From Sambucus nigra (Eukaryota > Streptophyta > Magnoliopsida > Dipsacales > Adoxaceae): DNA of 64,000 nt. Made by a program: the position numbers and the translations under genes. Below, piece by piece: positions 23,111 to 35,021 of this stretch (positions are counted from its first letter, which is position 1; each line of letters opens with the position of its first letter). The stretch spans positions 274,526,109 through 274,590,108 of the forward strand of contig OX422222.1 in the NCBI GenBank assembly GCA_949130495.1, read 5' to 3'. The notes under the pieces were generated by a model. That model worked only from the letters and a program-made list of their open reading frames with translations. It did not search any database and had not been told where the DNA came from.

Positions 23111-24828
23111 GACTACTTAGTTTACTAACCAACTAAAACACAATCATATTGATAGCTCTAAATATTTGCAAATTTGGGTTTCACCCAACCAAGTATTCTC
23201 CTTTTTAGCCTCTACAAAAAACCCAAGGAAAGAAAATCAGTCTAATTGAGAGAAAACATATACATTATATCTATCGTATGTATTATGTCTCTAGAGTGAT
23301 TTGAACACAAAAAAAAAGCAAAAACAAAAAGTCGAACAGAGTGAGAATACAACAAAAGAATGTCTCTAAGAAAATTCAAGCACCAATACTTTTCGACACA
23401 CACAACGATTAGAACAAAAAAAAAAGAAAAACCCAAAGTCCTCATCAAATTGAAGTAGCATGCTAGTATTATTATTATCAAAATGTCCAGTGACCAAAAT
23501 ATGTTGGGTTTTAAAATTGGAACCCCCATGCTATTGCTCTAGCTCTAGTTTTCAGAATGCATATGTAATTATGGATTTTATAGTCATAAAACACACACCA
23601 TAAAGATTAGAGTAGATTCCCCCCGTCAAACACAAATGGAAATTTAGCACACGACAAAAGGCACAAAGTCTACCTGAAGGTACCCACAAGTTTGAAGCAA
23701 AACATGCCTGGTTTGTTAATCACAACATGGTAAAACAATAAAATACAATGGAACTTTTTCGAATATAAGTAAGACTAATATTACAGTGACATTAAACCAA
23801 CAAACAAACACAGTCCAACAGTAAAGAGAAATCTTTTTAAATATAAATTGGCGGTGGATGTATGACACCTGATACATTGCAAACTATCCAAATTTCAGAG
23901 CTCGTCAATAATTATTGCAACCTAATAATGTAAATTTCGCTAAATATCACTGAAATCCTGTTTTTATATTGAAGGCAATTACGAAATTCTATAACAAAAA
24001 AATAATACGTAGTCAACATGAGAAGTGATTGGACCCCATTATAGAAAATGGTAACTATGGAATTTTGTCTCATGAAATTGACAAAGACTCAAGACCCTAG
24101 GTCAAGTCATTCAAGTGGGGCATAAAGTTCTCAGCACTTTGTGCCTTTTGTCCAGATTGGTCCAATGACCCTATTTTCTCCATATTGGTTCCTCTTGCAA
24201 CAAAGATATAATAAGTGAGTCTAAAAATATAAAATTTTGGCATGTCTTCCTCTACCACTGCCATCCATGGAAGCTTCTCCTTCTTATGGAGGACTTATTA
24301 TAAGAAACCTACAAAATAAAAGAAAATATAAGAAAAAATACACGGTGAACCCCAAGTTCAGATCTAGAAAAGTAAATGAAATATTCAGAGGTATATGTGA
24401 GAAAAAAATACATTCGTGTACAAAAGTTCCATTGCAAATAGAGTGAGGATCTTAAAAATGAACATACCTTAATCTCAACCATTGTGGGGGATCTTAAAAA
24501 TACATGGTGATTCCATTGCCACAATCTCAACCAGATGTGAGGATCTTAAAAACGAGGAGCAAATATAGTGAGGATATTAAAACAAACATACTTAAATCTC
24601 AACCATTGTGGAGCTCGGAGAGTTGCGATTGGAGGCAGAGAGGCGGAGAGTTATGGAGCTCGGAGAGACAGAGAAGATGGTGGTGGTGATCTCAAAGAGA
24701 GAGAGGGGGGGGGGTAGGCTAGAAACAAACATATTTGATGGGTTTCAAAGAAAGGAGAAATATCAAGTGTCTCAAGCCTTGCACTATGTTAAGATGAGTT
24801 TACTATCTTACCCTCAATTTTGAATTTT
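23111..24828. other. Interior of the TGTAACACCCC element, no genes seen
   Basis: AT-rich, with A-rich runs at 23310-23330 and 23418-23430. Short direct repeats of 'gaggatcttaaaaa...aatctcaacca' occur at about 24447-24610, about three copies. ORFs up to 95 codons show no recognisable motif. Confidence 0.4.
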
Positions 24829-24933
24829 AATATAGAGGGGGAATACATTGGAGTGTGTCAAAATAGGAAGTGCAAGAAAAACTCATATAGATGACGTCAT
24901 AGTTGAAGCTTATGACAAACATATGTTTTGTAA

Positions 24934-25031
<98 letters not shown>

Positions 25032-25140
25032 GAAGTAGAAACTTATATATGTCATAAGCTTACTTGATGATGTCATCTATGTGATTTATTTCTACACTTA
25101 CTATTTTATCCTTGAAATTTTGGAATTTCCCCTCTTTTCT
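24829..25140. mobile_element. Foldback/MITE-like element with a (TA)n loop
   Basis: Two imperfect inverted arms of about 90 bp flank a TA microsatellite. The inner part is clearest: 'atagatgacgtcat...aagcttatgaca' on the left against the reverse complement 'atagatgacatcat...aagcttatgaca' on the right. Outer parts ('agaggggga' / 'tcccctctt') also match. Weaker complementarity continues to about 24815 and 25187. No TSD was determined. Confidence 0.6.
24937..25029. repeat. (TA)n microsatellite, about 46 repeats
   Basis: Uninterrupted TA dinucleotides in the loop of the foldback element. The Tyr-Ile repeat ORF over it is an artefact. Confidence 0.98.
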
Positions 25141-25869
25141 TTCTCATTAATTAATTTCCCTTCTTTCATTATAATTCAAACCTGAGGTTACTTCCGTAAA
25201 CACCCATAAAATCCACACCAAATGGCTGAGATTAAATCTCAACGGTTTGTATCTAACAGTTAATGCTTCGTCTTTGAGAGGATTCTTTAGTCAATGATAC
25301 GCATAAGGCTTGAGGTTATTTACAAACAGAGCTCATGGATCAAGATAATTCATCATTTTTTACTCTATGCCTGACATCCACCATATGGTTTGTTTGACAC
25401 GCTTGATTTTCATCCACGATTTCTTCAAACCCATACCTTATGTTCCCATTAGAAAAGGATCCTCTCTCTATCTCTCTCTCTATTTCTTTCTCAAGCCCTT
25501 TTTTCCCTCTCAAACCCTATTTTATGGCTACCATCATAGAAAGAGAGAAAGAGAGGAACATTGAGGACGTTGATGGTAGCCACGTAGAGAAAATGCCAAG
25601 GCCCTATTTTATGGGTACCAATGAGCCCCTCTTTTGTGGCTGCCACGACCACTGACCGAACAAGTTAACAAATTCAGAAATAAAAGGTAGTTCTCTCTTC
25701 CGCTGTTAATTTACGTTGGGTTTTGTCTTGGATTTCGACTGGATATGTCTTCTTTAAATCATTTTGGTTTTGGGGTGTTTTGGTTTTGATTTTATGGTAA
25801 CTAAAACAAAACCCAGCTATGGGTAATGAAGTGGTTCTTCCCCGCCCCTTTCTCATTTTTTCTCCAAAT

Positions 25870-27150
25870 CCAACTAATAAAAATGGGCCATGTTCTGTTG
25901 AAGGTAACCCTCATCTCCGCTTTCAATTTCAAGTCTCTAATTTTAATTTTGTATTTTCTGAGCTTTGATGTTTATTTGCAGGTATATAAGGGTTTGATAT
26001 GGAATAATTTTGTAGGTATTTCTATTTGTAGGTATTTCATTTTGTGGGAGTCCTGCATTTGGGCTCCCAGGAGCCTGACTGTGTATCTATTATGTGTCAA
26101 AGTGACCAAAAGAAAGATAAGTTAAAAAGGATGCGTAAAAAAAATGGAAGAAGAACTGTTAACTTAGGGCGGATAAAAACCTAGCCGCAGTTACGTCATC
26201 TAGGGACGAGTGGGAGAAGATGTTTGAGATGGCTGTCAAACAAAGAAACACCCAAAATGACAATGAAAATAAAAATGATCAGACAACTTCGTTCGCCTTT
26301 AGTTTGTGAAATTTATCAATCAATGGTGGAAAAGAGGACAATACGAGATTTAAATACAACAAATGTTTTGGAAAGTTCGATAGGCAGAGAGATTGTAACC
26401 TGGTGTGGGAATGGGTGAAAAAAGGATAGAGTGCTACTACGAATACTAATGTAGTTGAAATTGAAAACTCAGGTAACTATTATTTGCAACTTTACATAAT
26501 TCTTTTGTTTTTGATGAGTTAACTAATAATGGTTTGGAGTTCCCTTTCTCAGAATTTATAAATCTATGAACATGCAATAACTGATTTCGTAATGATAATT
26601 TTATGTTGACAAAAAAAAGGCATTTCGTTTTGTGGGTAATAAATTTGTTTACGATTTTTTTGGCTTATTTTGATCAACATTCCATTTCTGTCTTTTTTCA
26701 TTTTTGTTTTGGGGATTCATGTTTTCTGGCTTATATTATTTGGTTGCTATCAGATATGGTGGATGTTTTTGTTTTTGTATTTATTGTATACAAAAAATAT
26801 GTTATTTTAGTTTTTGTTTTATTGGATTTTTGTTAAGGAAAGTTTAGATCTGTTGTTTACTAATTGATGTTAATTTTTTTTATCTTTTATTATGTTGTAT
26901 TGCTGCAGAAAAAGTTTGTGAAGATTATAATGGAGTTTTGAACTCTCCGTCTACGTTTCAAAAAATGGTAATAGAAAAATATTCCGAATCTAGAGTGGGT
27001 TTGTCAACAGTAGTACAAAGATGTGCTATAAATGATATCAAAATCAAAGAAATGTCGCAAATCTCAAAAACTAAAAGAGAGAGAGAGAGAGAGAGAGACT
27101 GCAAAAATTATAAATCTAAGGAAAAGGTCAATAAGGGTATTCCAAGTTGA
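25870..27150 (+). pseudogene. Possible intron-containing gene remnant, unknown product
   Basis: One reading frame can be followed from about 26169 to 26474 ('SSRDEWEKMFEMAVKQRN', 'FGKFDRQRDCNLVWEWVKKG') with two internal stops. It passes a consensus donor (ACTCAG then GTAACT, about 26474), a 434-bp intron ending TTGCTGCAG (26908), and continues in phase into 'EKVCEDYNGVLNSPSTFQKM' and 'VQRCAINDIKIKEM' until a stop at 27148. Another donor/acceptor pair is visible at about 25902/25981. Part of the last exon is a (GA)n run. I do not recognise the family. It may be a captured host gene fragment or chance. Confidence 0.35.
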
Positions 27151-27159
27151 AAAGAAAGT

Positions 27160-28820
27160 CGGTATCCACGTGGGATTGTCACCAACTCCCATCCCATCCC
27201 ATCCTTTCCTCTTTATTATTTAGTAATGTCTAAGTAAATCCACCCCATCCCTTTTATTGTTTATTACCTGTCCAAGTAAATCCATACATAGAGAAATAAT
27301 AGTTGATCAGATAATGTATTTTGATCTTTATATTAATTTTTTATTAAATTTGACGTGAATGAAAAAAATATTTCATTATTTATTATGGAAAAAAGTTGAT
27401 GTTAGTTATATTGAAAAACAAATTTGATATCATTTTTTATCAAATTTGTTTTTACAAATTTTTATGATACATAACCTTTTTAAAAAGTGTATTTTTAAAA
27501 CTTTTTAGTAATTTTTTTAATAAAACAAAACCTTAAAAAAATGATTTTTTTAGTAAGAAACTTAATTTTGACTTTAATACATTATTATTATTATTATTAG
27601 AATTCAATACACGACATGAATAACGTGACTTATATTTTTTCACACCACATTCAAATACTATTTGACATGAATAACCAGAGTAAAATTATGAATTAATCGT
27701 GTCAATGTATTAGTGTTACGTGAACAACGCGACCCTTAGTATAAGTAACGCTACGTGTCAATGTATTAATTCGTTTGAGTTTTTATTAAACCCTATTTCC
27801 AATTATAAGTAACGCTAGATTTTTTTGTTAAAAAATAACGTTCACTTTTTAAAATAAATAACGAAAGTTATTTATTAACGTCCATTTTAATAAAAGAAAT
27901 TAATATAACATAATTATTTTTTAAGTTTTATGGAGATTGTCCCTATTCATTATTTTTATAATATTTAATTTTTGTACCTACTTTGTATTTATAATAATCA
28001 CAAAATTTGAACAATTTAAAATACTAAATCTTTACAACTCACTCACGTGGGTTGTCATCACCAACTCTCTCTTATCTCTTTCTTACATCCCATCCCATCA
28101 TATCCCATCACCCCTCCTTTATTATTGTTGTGATATCTCAACTCTCTCTAATGTCATTCTTACATCCCATTCCATCTTATATATTTTGATCTTTGTATTA
28201 ATAAAAAATAGTTTCATTATTAATTTTAAAAAAAGTTAACATTAGTTATGGGGGCATATATCAAATAGTCCCTTGATTTTTTTTTTAATATATGTATAAT
28301 CCAATTCTTTTTTGTTTGCACTCGGATTTTTTGGTAGAAAATAAAATACTTGGACTAAATGTGTATCAAAAAAGGTTTGAGGAACTTTTTGATATTTGAT
28401 CCTTAGTTATAATAGAAAAACTAACTTGACACTATGTTTTTAATAAACACTCGATAAAACTTTTGGTGTAAACTATATTATTTAAAAAACTTTGATTTTT
28501 TCAAATTTTTAGTAAACATAACTTTTTTTTAAAAAAATTTAGTTTTTATACTTTGTTTTATAATTTTTTTATGAAACATAACTTTTAGAAAAAAATTGTA
28601 TTTTTTGTAAGAAACAAAGTATTGATTTTAATAGATTACTATTTTTTTAGACTTTTAACACAACACGAATAATGTGACTTATAATGTTTCACACCACATT
28701 AAAATATTATTTGACATAAATAACATGAGTAAAATTATGAATTAATCGTGGCATTGTATTATTGTTAGGTGAAAAAACGAACTCCTGATGACACGATTAA
28801 TTCGTCAGGTTTTTATTAAA
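27160..28820. repeat. Diverged direct duplication of about 0.65-0.75 kb
   Basis: The order of words in 27160-27790 ('catcccatcccatc', 'ctttattatt', 'ttttgatctttatatt', 'atgaattaatcgtg', 'ttcgt..g.gtttttattaaa') recurs in 28040-28820. The units are very AT-rich and non-coding. ORFs such as 27937-28239 (100 codons, Phe/Ile/Leu-rich) are composition artefacts. Confidence 0.6.
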
Positions 28821-29288
28821 AAATGATGTCCAATCTTCACTATGCCATTACGACATATTATATGAGTTCCAAGACGGATTACTATTACTGTTGTGAATAA
28901 AATACAACGTATGAACTAATTAATAACGTACCCTTCCAAAAATTTGCGTCCTGCCTTCAGGCACGGGCATATCTTAGGCACTTTATAGAGGGCGGATAAT
29001 CCTATGAATTAAGGAAACTCTGCCCAAAACTTTTAAATTGTTAACGATTATTTATTTTATATAAAAACATTAGACTTATATTATACATGACTTGATATTT
29101 TGAAAAAAAAAAACTTCGTGCCTTCAGTCAAAAGGCAATACGCTTAACTGCAAGATCTTGAATATGAGGATGTCATCTTGAATATGAGGATGTCATCTTG
29201 CTTACCATCGCACCAAGGCACAACTTTATGCTTTTCAAAATTATCAGCTTGCCTTCAGACACGGCTATACCCTAGTGTGTGTGTGTGT

Positions 29289-29326
<38 letters not shown>

Positions 29327-29701
29327 ATTACTATGCAAATAAATGCGTACCACGCTCTCTTGTGGATCACCACTCGATTCTATCTCCAAAATTCATCCAA
29401 ACACTAAAGTCCTCAAATTTCTTCACATCACCGAAATCGATACTTACGATAACTAACATTTGCACTAACAATCTTCTAAATAACTTTGGTCTCTAAAGAT
29501 CCACTCGAAAGATACTTACATCAGGAACACTAGTTCTACCTCAATTGCTACAAATGTCCTTAACATGAAACATCTATCTCCAAAAATCACAGCTAACACA
29601 TATGTTAGACCCTATACCTTAAAGAGTACGAATCAACAAAGGGGATCAAAGATCGGTAACGTGGAAAGCTAAAGAGGAATCAAAACCTACGAAACCTAAG
29701 A
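28821..29701. other. Interior next to the PBS, small repeats only
   Basis: Contains a 20-bp unit in tandem twice (cttgaatatgaggatgtcat, about 29157-29196), two related words 'tgccttcaggcacgggcatat' (about 28952) and 'tgccttcagacacggctatac' (about 29251), and a (GT)n run at 29275-29325. No gene is seen. Confidence 0.5.
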
Positions 29702-29717
29702 CCATAATTTGATACCA
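29702..29717 (-). other. Primer binding site, initiator tRNA-Met-like
   Basis: Minus strand TGGTATCAAATTATGG, two nucleotides inside the right LTR; the first eight bases match the classic TGGTATCA PBS. Confidence 0.65.
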
Positions 29718-29719
29718 TT

Positions 29720-31899
29720 TGTAACACCCCACTTAATTCTGGCGTAGACCGCCACTAAAACTGAGCAAGGCGTCACTAAATTAAATATCATTCTTAGCAT
29801 GTGATAGATATGAGACATAATAAATTTATTCCACGAGATAAATAATTTAAATCAATTCCAAAAATAAGTCATTAATGCAATGTAAAATCCATGACCATGC
29901 TAAACTCCAATAATATCCAAATCTGAAATTGAATAAAACTCCAATAAATTGAATCCATAATGATATATCTGAATAACACCGTAACAACTTTGGAATCGAA
30001 TAGCCCACCAAATCCATAATAAGAGTCTCATAATAAAATGCTAAAGAACGGGAACTAAACTAAACTATTAAGTAAAAAATCAATAAACTCCAAATGCACC
30101 TCAAAGATATAACTCCATGCTCCCATGCAGCTACTCCAACACTAAATTCCTACAAAAGGTTAGTCAACGAACATGGTCAGATCCCCAAGCATGAATAAAC
30201 ACTACTTACCTCAAATATGATCAATTAATCCAGACAGTAGCATTATACATGATAAATATCACAATTGAATATTTTTAATTAAATGAGATAATTAATAACG
30301 ATATGACAAATTAAACGACATGTGCTAGAATACTCATCTATGCCATCTCAACATCTATGTCCAATTATCCACTTATCTAACTCAATTTAAGTAAATCCAA
30401 TTAGTGATTTCACAATCATTAATATCACATGTGGGTCTTTCACTTACATCTTTATGTCATTTTATTTATTTGGTTGTGGGACTCCCGTTGTTCTACACCA
30501 CACAAATTCCCCTCGCCATATACAGCCGGTCCATTTAAACTGTCAACCCTGCAATTATGTGAAAGGTTCCACGCACGACACGTCTTCATAGCCAGCCAGT
30601 CCATTTAAACTGTCGGCCCTGCAATTATTCTGACGCTACACACCACAACAGTCAGCCAACCCGTTTAAATAGTTGGTCCTGTAATTATTAACGATACCAA
30701 TTTATTTTAATACCCATTTTATTATCTTAGGTATTAATTCTCACTTTCTCATTTATTTTATTTAATCAACCCCACCCTTATTAGCGACGTGAGATCCTCA
30801 AAATACCCTTCAGTCCCATACCTAAGGGTCCCCAAAGTACTAATACTCCCTATCCTATATACAGGAAGAATTTATATCAATAAATATTCCCTAACCTTAT
30901 GCCTAGGCTAGGGCAATGACGGCACAATGTAAAAATCAGCCCGACCTCAGAATATTAAATCTATAAAAATCTACACTAACTAGTCCCATACCTAGAAAGC
31001 GTAAATCACAACCAAGGTCTACCCATTAAACTTATACCTACGAAGCATCCTATACTATAGGTGAGGACATACTTCCCAAAATTCCATTCATCCCCGCGAT
31101 GGCAAATATGAATAATAACTAATCACACAATTCCACAATTTATATGAATAATAACGCAATTTAATCATAATGTCCCAATTTAATTTAATGTAATTTAATT
31201 AATAACACCATCGTCTTTCTCGACACAATTATTTCCATCTAATAATTTTAGATTAATCAACATGTGAATCTGTTCAATACATAATAATTTCCCACTTTTA
31301 TCAATCACAAAATGATGTGACGCGCCCCGCTTATTATATAAATAAACTCCATAAAATTCTAAATGCGAACCTACACCTAAAATAACAAAAACTCAATACT
31401 CTAACCTACGCACCCAAGGATTTTCAATCTTATTTCATATTAAAAGTTTTTTAAAAAATAGTACCTAATTAGTTTCCACTTTTTGTAATTAATTGCTACT
31501 TTATTTTAAGAAAAACATATAATTAAGTGTTTAGGAGACACTTATAACGCATAATAGTAAAGAAAGAGAAAAGAGTATCCATGCCTGAGTGAAGATTGTT
31601 TGAAAAGTCTGATTAGACGGTTAAATTCCTCTCGAAAAATGAGCAAAGTCTTGTTCTTGAACAATCTTGAGAAAACACCAATTAAGCCTCCAAAACTTGA
31701 GTTAAAAACCTGAATAAGTTTGGGACTAAGATGTGTAGGCGAAGGGGAATAATTTTGGAGAAGTTCTCTAGTGTAAAAGTTTATGAAAAAGTGATTTACA
31801 AAGTCCATCCACGAATTAGTTACAATATATAAGGGTTAAAAGGTGGATTAACAAAAGACTCCTAATTAAACTCAATAATTTTCCACCCCCTGGTCCTGA

Positions 31900-31966
<67 letters not shown>

Positions 31967-32139
31967 CTATTTTTTTTTATAATATCTCTAATTCATCTTC
32001 GATTTTAATTTCGATTGAAATCCCCAATTTCAATAATAAAAATCAACATATTAAATAAAATAAAATTATATCCAAAAAAATTTTCTCCAATCCCAGAATT
32101 AATTTAAATAATAACCATTTAAATTTATGGGGTGTTACA
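29720..32139 (-). repeat. 5' LTR (minus orientation) of the TGTAACACCCC element, 2.4 kb
   Basis: Terminal inverted repeat TGTAACACCCC/GGGGTGTTACA. A likely TATA box (minus, TTATATATTG) lies at 31825-31836, and a (TA)n run at 31902-31965 near the U3 start. The 88-codon minus ORF at 31542-31808 inside the LTR shows no known motif and is not called as a gene. Confidence 0.8.
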
Positions 32140-32780
32140 TACAACTTGGGTCCTTGTGCTGGCTTGAAGTCTTGCATAAAAAGAAAGCTACTTGGTTTTT
32201 TGAAAAGATTTTAGGATTTCTGATCAACCATGTACGAGTAAAACCATCATTAGTCAACACATGAATTTGGCCTAATAATTCATTAATTTTGGAAGAGATA
32301 AGGGACTACAAAGGTGTGTGCATGATCTCACTCAAGACGTTGGCAAAATTGAGCAATCTGCAATCCATCATAACAGGTTTAGCTTGAATGCAGTGAGGAC
32401 CATATGTGGAGGGATGAATCTCGAGCAACCTTTCTATAAGTTCACGATGGAAAATATATCAAATCCTTTCTCACCAAGTTAGTTGGAGTTGCTTTGAGGG
32501 GGTAAGTATTGTAATCCCTATCCTCTTCTTCTTGAGGAGAAGTGGTTGCACAAGAATGAACCTTAATATTCTGATCAATAGCTTATTTGTTGGGTTGACC
32601 TGAAGGAGCATAAACAATGGCAAGTTTGATAATTGCTTACCTCTAAGTATCCCCAGGGAGTAATTGCTTCACAGAAAGAGTAGGTCGAGAAAAAATCATA
32701 GTGGGAAACTCCACGACTAATGGGTGGATTGATCATGCATAACCTGAAAGATAATGGACAAAAGTCAAATTGAGCAGGTT
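32140..32780 (-). pseudogene. Antisense coding remnant of element A (upstream part)
   Basis: On the minus strand, readable stretches such as 'VVEFPTMIFSRPTLSVKQLLPG', 'VYAPSGQPNK' and 'TTSPQEEEDRDYNTYPLKAT' occur between stops and end at the junction with the nested element, where the coiled-coil remnant at 21661 continues. It is the position equivalent to the antisense genes of element B. Heavily decayed; product unknown. Confidence 0.4.
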
Positions 32781-32815
32781 GATAAACTAATTGGCCAAAA
32801 TGGCCGTTGTACTGT

Positions 32816-33203
32816 GATAAGCACCAAATGGTTTTTCAAATAAGTACACTTGGCCAATATAAAAATCCATTCCAACAAAGTTTGTGATTAGTGTAAAGTC
32901 CAGGCATACTACGATAAGCACTAAATGGTTGCTTAGATAATTACACTCGGCCAATATAAATATTCAGTCCAACAATGTTTGTGATCGGTGCAAAGTCCAA
33001 GGGTACTATGATAAGCACCAAATGGTTTCTCAGATAAGTAAACTTGACCAACAGAAAAATCCAGTCGAACAAAGTTTGTGATTGGTGTAAAGTCCATGTG
33101 TCCTATGATAAACACCAAATAGTTTCTAGGATAAGTAAATTTGGTTAATGGGAAAAACCATTCCAAGAAAGTTTGTTATTAGTGCAATGTCTAAGTTTAC
33201 TAA
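32816..33203. repeat. 4 x 97-bp tandem array in front of the LTR
   Basis: Units begin 'gataagcaccaaatggtt' at 32816, 32913, 33010 and 33107, an exact 97-bp period, and share 'cggccaatataaa' and 'aacaaagtttgtgatt.gtgtaaagtcca'. The array stops within a few bases of the LTR start. Tandem repeats just before the 3' LTR are a known trait of Tat/Ogre elements. Confidence 0.95.
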
Positions 33204-33205
33204 GA

Positions 33206-35000
33206 GTATACACCACATTCGATGACCCCATAAGTCTCTCCTTAGATCCCTAACACCTCTTCATTTCAGTACAAACCCTAGGTCACACTCTGAGTACCGA
33301 TCTAGAGGCCACCAAGCACTCCCGGGCCCCATTTGACTCTCGTCAACTCTATCGTCAGAGAAAAATATCTTTGAATCCTCAAATTTCACTAAAACCCCTA
33401 GATAAAAATCTGCCCCGAGCGCAAAATTACATAACTCTTCGGATGAACGATCAGTTTTCCCCCGAAAATTGATAAAGAGGCCATCGGGTGCTCCCTAGCA
33501 CCACTTGACCAAGGTCAACTCTTCAGCATGAATGAGACTGAATAAATATTCGAAGGGAACTGAATACCCTTTCCAACGGTCCTCACTGTGTGCAATTCTA
33601 ACTTAAGGCGCGAATGAATGATCCGTTTTACCCCGAGAGTTGACCGGGCGCATTCGGGCCCCGGTTGCCAAGGGTAAGCTTTCTAAATTGAGCAAAGATC
33701 TTTTGAATGTATAATTAAATATCCTAACCTCTCCAATGATTTACCTCGTGCGTGAATCTGAATTACCATGCGGATGAATGATTCATTTTCGTCCGATGAT
33801 CTCCACTCCAAAGGATCAACGTGCGCTTCCGAGCCACATTTGATCCAAAGTCAACTCCCCGACCCGGAAGCGGTCTAAAGGACTCTTGCAGGTCTCTGAA
33901 GTACCTTTATAACATTATTCTTCGTGCACAATTCAGGTTAATGGATTGTGTTCTATGGCCATTTTTCAATAAAAATGTACACGAGACTGCTAATTGGCAG
34001 GTTCAGTACCCTGCCTATCGACAATTTGTCTATGGTCACCTGTCGATAGGCAGGACTAGGGCTATATCGATAGACAACCCCCTCACCCTATTAAAGGATT
34101 TAATTACCTCACCACCAGGCACACCAACAGAAGAGATCCATCAACATCAGTGATCTCAACAACATTCCCTCGAAATCAGTGAAGTTCCTCCATGTGAAGT
34201 TCCATTCAAGCTTCCATTCATACCTAATTTAGCAAAAATCTCATTCTCTCTCAAAACACATTAATCTCACAATCAAGGTAGCTCATCCAAGATTAAAGAT
34301 CAAGCTTCAAAGAAGGTCCAAATCCTTCAATCTATCTTTAAATTCCTTATTTTTGCACAAATCTCATTAGGTTCATAATCTAGTTCTTACTTTAGTTCAT
34401 ATACATAAATATCTACATTTTTATTAGTATATTGCACATACTTTATTTTCTATAAAAAAAACCAAAACAAACAAAAAGAGGGTTATAACCATAAATTTCG
34501 AATAGGATTATCCATTACACTTTTCAAAACTAAAAAACATTTTTCTACACACACACACATAATAAAATCCCATTCAGGTCTATGGGATAAACCCCAACCC
34601 CATGCCGCATCCGAACTACGTGGACTTTGATGTCATTATATTCTATATAGACATTTCGGATTAAACCTGAGACTCGAGTCTAATTTTTTAATTTTCCAAT
34701 AACAACACAAGCCCAAGAAAGACCGAAAGGGCTAGATGGGCTCCCCACAGCTTCACATTCCATAACTTAGCCCCCAAACCCTTGAACTATTGGTTTCGTA
34801 TGCATCAGTTTGTCTTTGATGCCGCTTTCTCGAGGTGACAATATGTTCTTTGACTGTTTTGTGCAAAGTAGGATGGCGGCTCCCTTTATTTATATCTACC
34901 CCACACCGATGACGTCCGAAGCATTCCTAACTTAAAAAGGGGCGCGAGACCTTTCAAAATCCCTGCCCGAGGGCAGGCGATCTCAATCGGGATGGACACA
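33206..35000 (+). repeat. 5' LTR of element B (possibly also the 3' LTR of A)
   Basis: Homologous to 62167-64000 from about 'gtatacaccac' / 'gtaggcaccat' onward and ends ...GATGGACACA just before the PBS. About 250 bp present in the 3' LTR (about 63667-63917) is missing here. The 110-codon ORF at 33821-34153 crosses promoter palindromes and is not called. The start is uncertain by about 20 bp because similarity to the other LTR fades. Confidence 0.85.
33988..34097 (+). promoter_or_regulatory. LTR promoter with hairpin-forming repeats
   Basis: A perfect 14-bp inverted repeat (34010-34023 and 34041-34054, core CCTATCGACA/TGTCGATAGG) is followed by 'tatcgatag' (34064-34072) and a decayed TATA (TATTAAAGG, about 34089). 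An imperfect palindrome CTGCTAATTGGCAG precedes it at 33988-34001. Confidence 0.6.
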
Positions 35001-35001
35001 A

Positions 35002-35019
35002 TGGTGACTCCACTAGGGA
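35002..35019 (+). other. Primer binding site of element B, Ogre/Tat-type
   Basis: TGGTGACTCCACTAGGGA, one base after the LTR end. It resembles the TGGCGACTC..CTGGGGA PBS (tRNA-Arg type) described for Ogre elements, from memory. The CACTA insertion starts at 35022, immediately downstream. Confidence 0.65.
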
Positions 35020-35021
35020 AT

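Larger units (their letters stand above)
21662..32139 (-). mobile_element. LTR retrotransposon with TGTAACACCCC ends, nested in element A
   Basis: The right LTR (29720-32139) begins TGTAACACCCC and ends GGGGTGTTACA, a perfect 11-bp terminal inverted repeat. A partial second copy starts at 21662. A PBS resembling that for initiator tRNA-Met abuts the right copy, so the element reads right to left. Both flanks lie in antisense-coding sequence of element A. Flanking pentamers tatag / tacaa match 3 of 5 with two transitions, a plausible aged TSD. The interior has no recognisable gag or pol and carries later insertions. Confidence 0.75.
14570..33205 (+). mobile_element. Element A: decayed Tat-lineage Ty3/gypsy retrotransposon, 5' end missing
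   Basis: In order on +: gag, zinc-knuckle region, protease, RT, RNase H, a second (archaeal-type) RNase H and integrase (14717-21131). Antisense coding remnants (minus) and a 97-bp tandem array follow, then the LTR at 33206. A second RNase H after the RT-linked one, plus an antisense region with a 3' tandem array, are Tat/Ogre hallmarks. The antisense region is split by a nested LTR element (21662-32139). Stops and frameshifts occur in every domain. The left boundary is approximate. Confidence 0.8.

Noticed and set aside
24848..25030. Tyr-Ile repeat ORF
   Set aside because: Translation of a (TA)n microsatellite.
29275..29496. ORF beginning with Cys-Val repeats
   Set aside because: Translation of a (GT)n microsatellite; the rest has no motif.
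33821..34153. 110-codon + ORF in the 5' LTR
   Set aside because: Overlaps the promoter palindromes and decayed TATA; not kept in the 3' LTR.
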